From the NCBI GenBank assembly GCA_030690245.1, contig JAUYGW010000011.1, positions 1 to 8,221 on the forward strand: 8,221 nt of DNA, given 5' to 3'. This stretch comes from Gallionella sp. GTDB lineage: Bacteria > Pseudomonadota > Gammaproteobacteria > Burkholderiales > Gallionellaceae. The position numbers and the translations under genes were made by a program. This document shows positions 6,167 through 8,221 of this stretch, in pieces; within the stretch, counting starts at the first letter, position 1, and each line of letters opens with the position of its first letter. The notes under the pieces were generated by a model. That model did not search any database. It worked only from the letters and a program-made list of their open reading frames with translations, and had not been told where the DNA came from.

Positions 6167-7039
6167 TTATTGTTCCGTCCAGCCGGCGCGCAATTCGCGC
6201 GCGGTGCGGAAAGTCTGTTCGAGCCGTGCCGCATCGCCAGCCGCCAATGCCGCGCTCATCTGGGTCAGCTCCGCGATATAGAGTTGCAATTCCTGCAACA
6301 GCGCCTCGCGGTTCGCCAGGCAGATGTCGCGCCACATTTCCGGCGAGCTGGCGGCGATGCGGGTGAAATCGCGGAAACCGCTCGCGGCGAAGGACAGCAG
6401 CAGGTCGCGGTTATCGCGCTGCGCCAGGTCATGCACCAGCGCGAACGATAATAAATGAGGTAAATGGCTCACCGCCGCGAACACGGCATCGTGTTCGGCA
6501 TAGGTCAGCCGATGAATGTTCGCACCGCACGCTTGCCATGCGGCCTGCACGCGCGCCACGGCTTCCGGGGTATTTTCCGGCAGCGGCGTCAACACCACCT
6601 TCTTGCCGGCATACAAGTCGGCACGCGCCGCCGCAGCGCCGCTCAACTCGGCTCCGGCAATCGGGTGCGCGGGCACGAACTGCGCCGCCTTGCCACCCAG
6701 CTGCGCATAAACTGCGCGCACCACATCGCTTTTGGTGCTGCCGCCATCGGTGATCAGGGTATGCGCGCCGAGATGCGGCGCGATGCGCGCCATGATCTCC
6801 GCCATCTGCCCGACCGGCGTTGCCAGCAATATTAAATCCGCATCAGCGGCTTCGGCCGCCGCATCCTGCCCGATGCGGTCGATGATGCCGAGCTGCCGGG
6901 CTTGTTGCAGCGTTGTCTCGCTGCGCCCGAAGCCGACTACCTCGCCGACGGTATTCGCCTTGCGCAACGCCAGCGCGAACGAGCCGCCGATCAGGCCGAC
7001 GCCGAAGATGATAACTTTTTTGAATTGCGGTTCGGGCAT
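6167..7039 (-). CDS. tyrA: Prephenate/arogenate dehydrogenase
   Basis: Cytoplasmic enzyme of tyrosine synthesis, oxidatively decarboxylating prephenate (or arogenate). It has 290 residues, the usual length for a single-function TyrA without chorismate mutase or ACT domain. GVGLIGGS (13-20) binds the nucleotide, DGGSTKSD (98-105) and HPIAG (125-129, with the likely catalytic H125) form the active site, and EHDAVFAAVSHLPH (182-195) is the signature of the helical dimerisation domain. After beta-strand 2 the sequence is GFGRSE (36-41), lacking the acidic residue of NAD-specific members, so NADP use is plausible. The ATG (7037-7039) has AGGTGG 6 nt upstream. DAHP synthase lies upstream beyond a two-gene cassette, and arnT follows after 6 nt, probably on the same transcript. 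Confidence 0.94.
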   Translation of the reverse strand: MPEPQFKKVIIFGVGLIGGSFALALRKANTVGEVVGFGRSETTLQQARQLGIIDRIGQDAAAEAADADLILLATPVGQMAEIMARIAPHLGAHTLITDGGSTKSDVVRAVYAQLGGKAAQFVPAHPIAGAELSGAAAARADLYAGKKVVLTPLPENTPEAVARVQAAWQACGANIHRLTYAEHDAVFAAVSHLPHLLSFALVHDLAQRDNRDLLLSFAASGFRDFTRIAASSPEMWRDICLANREALLQELQLYIAELTQMSAALAAGDAARLEQTFRTARELRAGWTEQ

Positions 7040-7072
7040 AGATTGCCACCTATCTTATTCCATTTGCACAAG

Positions 7073-7131
7073 GGCGGAAAACGAGCGTAGCGAAGTTTCG
7101 AGCTTGCGGCCAAAGCGCAGCGCCTTCCGCC
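7073..7131. repeat. Repeat-like GC-rich palindromic segment upstream of tyrA
   Basis: GGCGGAA (7073-7079) pairs with TTCCGCC (7125-7131); inside are CGAA-gt-TTCG (7091-7100) and GCGAAG/GCGCAG-type words typical of dispersed intergenic repeats. The rest of the 187-nt gap (7040-7226) holds an imperfect inverted pair near 7158-7167 and 7189-7196. I see no convincing promoter for tyrA in the gap. Confidence 0.45.
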
Positions 7132-7204
7132 GTATGTGCGTCCGCCAAAAGGGCTATGGGGTGTGATTCATTCGGCAGATAACTTTGCATCCACCCTACG
7201 CTTG

Positions 7205-7220
7205 CTGCCGTTTGCGGCAG
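7205..7220 (-). other. Hairpin just after the DUF2283 gene
   Basis: CTGCCG-CAAA-CGGCAG on the minus strand starts 6 nt after the TAG stop. It is a stable 6-bp stem with a tetraloop but no U-run follows, so it may protect the 3' end or act as a weak terminator without proof of either. Confidence 0.4.
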
Positions 7221-7226
7221 ACTTTG

Positions 7227-7424
7227 CTATGCCGCTTTAAGTTCTTTGCTCAATTCGAGAGGAAATAAACCTGCCGCCTTGGCATCGAGCACGACAATTT
7301 CGCCCACGCCGCTTGCGGTCATGCCAACATTGACGTTCCAGCCTAAGGAAATATCGCGGATAATTTTTCCATCGGTAAATTCAATCACGAGAATGTCGTC
7401 TTCTTCGTCATATTGCATTTTCAT
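7227..7424 (-). CDS. DUF2283 family protein
   Basis: A 65-residue acidic protein of unknown function with the DUF2283 layout: MKMQYDEEDDILVIEF at the start, DISLGWNVNVG (24-34) in the middle, and GEIVVLDAKAAGLFP (41-55) toward the end. An upstream in-frame ATG would add 8 residues (MDTRGAVA), but the ATG at 7422-7424 has GAGGAG (7433-7438) 8 nt upstream and matches the family start, so I chose it. It begins 2 nt after the stop of the DUF4258 gene, so the two are surely co-translated. DUF4258 and DUF2283 genes are often neighbours; a toxin-antitoxin role is a reasonable guess, with this acidic partner as antitoxin, but nothing here proves it. Confidence 0.82.
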   Translation of the reverse strand: MKMQYDEEDDILVIEFTDGKIIRDISLGWNVNVGMTASGVGEIVVLDAKAAGLFPLELSKELKAA

Positions 7425-7426
7425 GG

Positions 7427-7684
7427 CTACGGCTCCTCTAGTATCCAATCCACCATCACGGTTTTAACAATCACAGCCTGCCCGACAACGACTGCTGTGC
7501 ATACCATATTGTCAACACGTTCTGGGTATTGCCTGTAAATCCACAAATCGGATTCTGACTTATAACGGATGTCGCCAGTTTCGATCAAATCGAGCAACAG
7601 CTCAAGGGAAATATCGCGCTTCTCCATGCGAGTTCTGACATGGTGAGTAAGCCGGATATTCCTGTTGAAACGCAGGCTGAACAT
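7427..7684 (-). CDS. DUF4258 family protein
   Basis: An 85-residue protein fitting DUF4258: LTHHVRTRMEKRDIS (12-26), then a helix LELLLDLIETGDI (27-39), then strands WIYRQY (48-53), MVCTAVVVG (60-68) and AVIVKTVMVDW (70-80). The H-x-x-R-x-x-x-R-x-I arrangement in the first helix resembles the small RelE/BrnT-like fold seen in some toxins, but a biochemical role has not, to my knowledge, been settled for the family. GGAGAG lies 4 nt before the ATG, and an in-frame stop directly upstream fixes the start. The gene follows the DAHP synthase stop after 80 nt and precedes a DUF2283 gene by 2 nt. The pair looks like an inserted cassette between two aromatic amino acid genes. Confidence 0.8.
   Translation of the reverse strand: MFSLRFNRNIRLTHHVRTRMEKRDISLELLLDLIETGDIRYKSESDLWIYRQYPERVDNMVCTAVVVGQAVIVKTVMVDWILEEP
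7433..7438 (-). promoter_or_regulatory. Ribosome binding site that fixes the DUF2283 start
   Basis: GAGGAG on the minus strand is 8 nt before the ATG at 7422-7424, and overlaps the last codons of the DUF4258 gene (…EEP). It favours the internal ATG over the one 24 nt upstream. Confidence 0.75.
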
Positions 7685-7764
7685 TCATCTCTCCATCATC
7701 ATACTCACGCAAAGCGCGGGAACAACTCTATCCCATACCGGCTGTTTTACTTGCCGAAAGACTG

Positions 7765-8221
7765 CTACAGCGTGCGCCCGATCGCCCCGGCGATTGCGCC
7801 CAGCGTGCCCATCATTTTTTTCAGTTCCTGCGGGGTCAAGGCCTGATCGGCGTCGCACCATGCTTCGCAGGGATTCGGATGCATCTCGACCAGCAGGCCG
7901 TCCGCGCCTGCGGCAATCGCGGCCTGCGACAGCGCCGGAACCATCCACGCCTTGCCGCCCGCATGCGAAGGATCGACGATCACCGGCAGATGGGTTTCTT
8001 TCTTCAGCACCGGGATCGCGGTCACGTCCAGCACGTTGCGATAGGCGGTTTCAAAGGTACGGATGCCGCGTTCGCAGAAGATGATGTTGTGGTTGCCGCC
8101 CGCCGCGATGTATTCCGCCGACATCAGCCATTCGGAGATGGTCGCCGACATGCCGCGCTTGAGGATCACCGGCTTGTTGATGCGCCCGACTTCCTTGAGC
8201 AGGTCGAAATTCTGCATGTTG
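7765..8221 (-). CDS. aroF: 3-deoxy-7-phosphoheptulonate (DAHP) synthase, type I-beta, C-terminal part
   Basis: The C-terminal ~151 codons of the TIM-barrel enzyme condensing phosphoenolpyruvate and erythrose 4-phosphate, the first shikimate-pathway step. The reading frame continues beyond the right edge: the codon before the first visible Met reads Asn, giving the family NMQNF. Counting from that Met: KRG (20-22), CERGIRTFE (48-56), VDPSHAGGK (81-89), VEMHPNP (110-116), CDADQ (121-125). H85, E111 and D122 have the spacing (26 and 11) of the metal ligands I recall in Thermotoga maritima DAHP synthase (H272, E298, D309), which separates it from the E. coli AroFGH subtype. Related KDO-8-phosphate synthases have different motifs and a different context. 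Nothing can be said of the N-terminal regulatory region. An 80-nt gap with no obvious element follows. Confidence 0.9.
   Translation of the reverse strand, partial: NMQNFDLLKEVGRINKPVILKRGMSATISEWLMSAEYIAAGGNHNIIFCERGIRTFETAYRNVLDVTAIPVLKKETHLPVIVDPSHAGGKAWMVPALSQAAIAAGADGLLVEMHPNPCEAWCDADQALTPQELKKMMGTLGAIAGAIGRTL

Noticed and set aside
7051..7080. TTTCCG and TAAGAT with 17-nt spacing as a tyrA promoter
   Set aside because: The -10 candidate abuts the AGGTGG ribosome binding site, so the transcript would start in or after it.
7685..7764. Possible regulatory element or gene between DAHP synthase and the DUF4258 gene
   Set aside because: I found no palindrome, terminator or convincing promoter, and frames there are shadows of the DAHP synthase gene.

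Overview
The window looks like a chromosomal segment of a betaproteobacterium. The moderately high GC, the type I-beta DAHP synthase next to tyrA, and the protein flavour suggest a Nitrosomonadales/Gallionellaceae-like organism; the family-level guess is from memory and unverified. All recognised genes lie on the minus strand, so transcription runs from high to low coordinates. I see no RNA genes, CRISPR array, transposase or integrase.

Right part (8221 to 6167): the C-terminal half of a DAHP synthase (first step of the shikimate pathway), then a two-gene DUF4258-DUF2283 cassette, then tyrA, a prephenate/arogenate dehydrogenase of tyrosine synthesis. The small cassette sits between two aromatic amino acid genes.

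Left part (6160 to 1): genes that attach 4-amino-4-deoxy-L-arabinose (Ara4N) to lipid A, the modification that lowers outer-membrane charge and gives polymyxin resistance. In transcription order they are arnT (lipid A transferase), arnE (flippase subunit), arnB (aminotransferase), arnC (undecaprenyl-phosphate transferase), a stand-alone ArnA formyltransferase and a stand-alone ArnA decarboxylase/dehydrogenase cut by the window edge. arnT starts 6 nt after the tyrA stop, so the lipid A genes probably ride on the tyrosine-synthesis transcript. The order differs from the enterobacterial arnBCADTEF, ArnA is two proteins, only one flippase subunit is seen, and arnD is not in the window.

The most unusual aspect is the junctions. 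Each gap inside the arn cluster is filled by a different inverted-repeat element: a 215-bp element with imperfect terminal inverted repeats between arnT and arnE, which carries the arnT stop codon and the arnE ribosome binding site; a perfect 28-bp inverted repeat whose arms match the neisserial dRS3 pattern between arnE and arnB; two more families between arnB and arnC; and a fifth between the two ArnA halves. The only arn junction without such an element (arnC/formyltransferase) is an ATGA overlap, and there ArnC has an extra basic tail encoded by homopurine tracts. The gap upstream of tyrA also holds repeat-like sequence.
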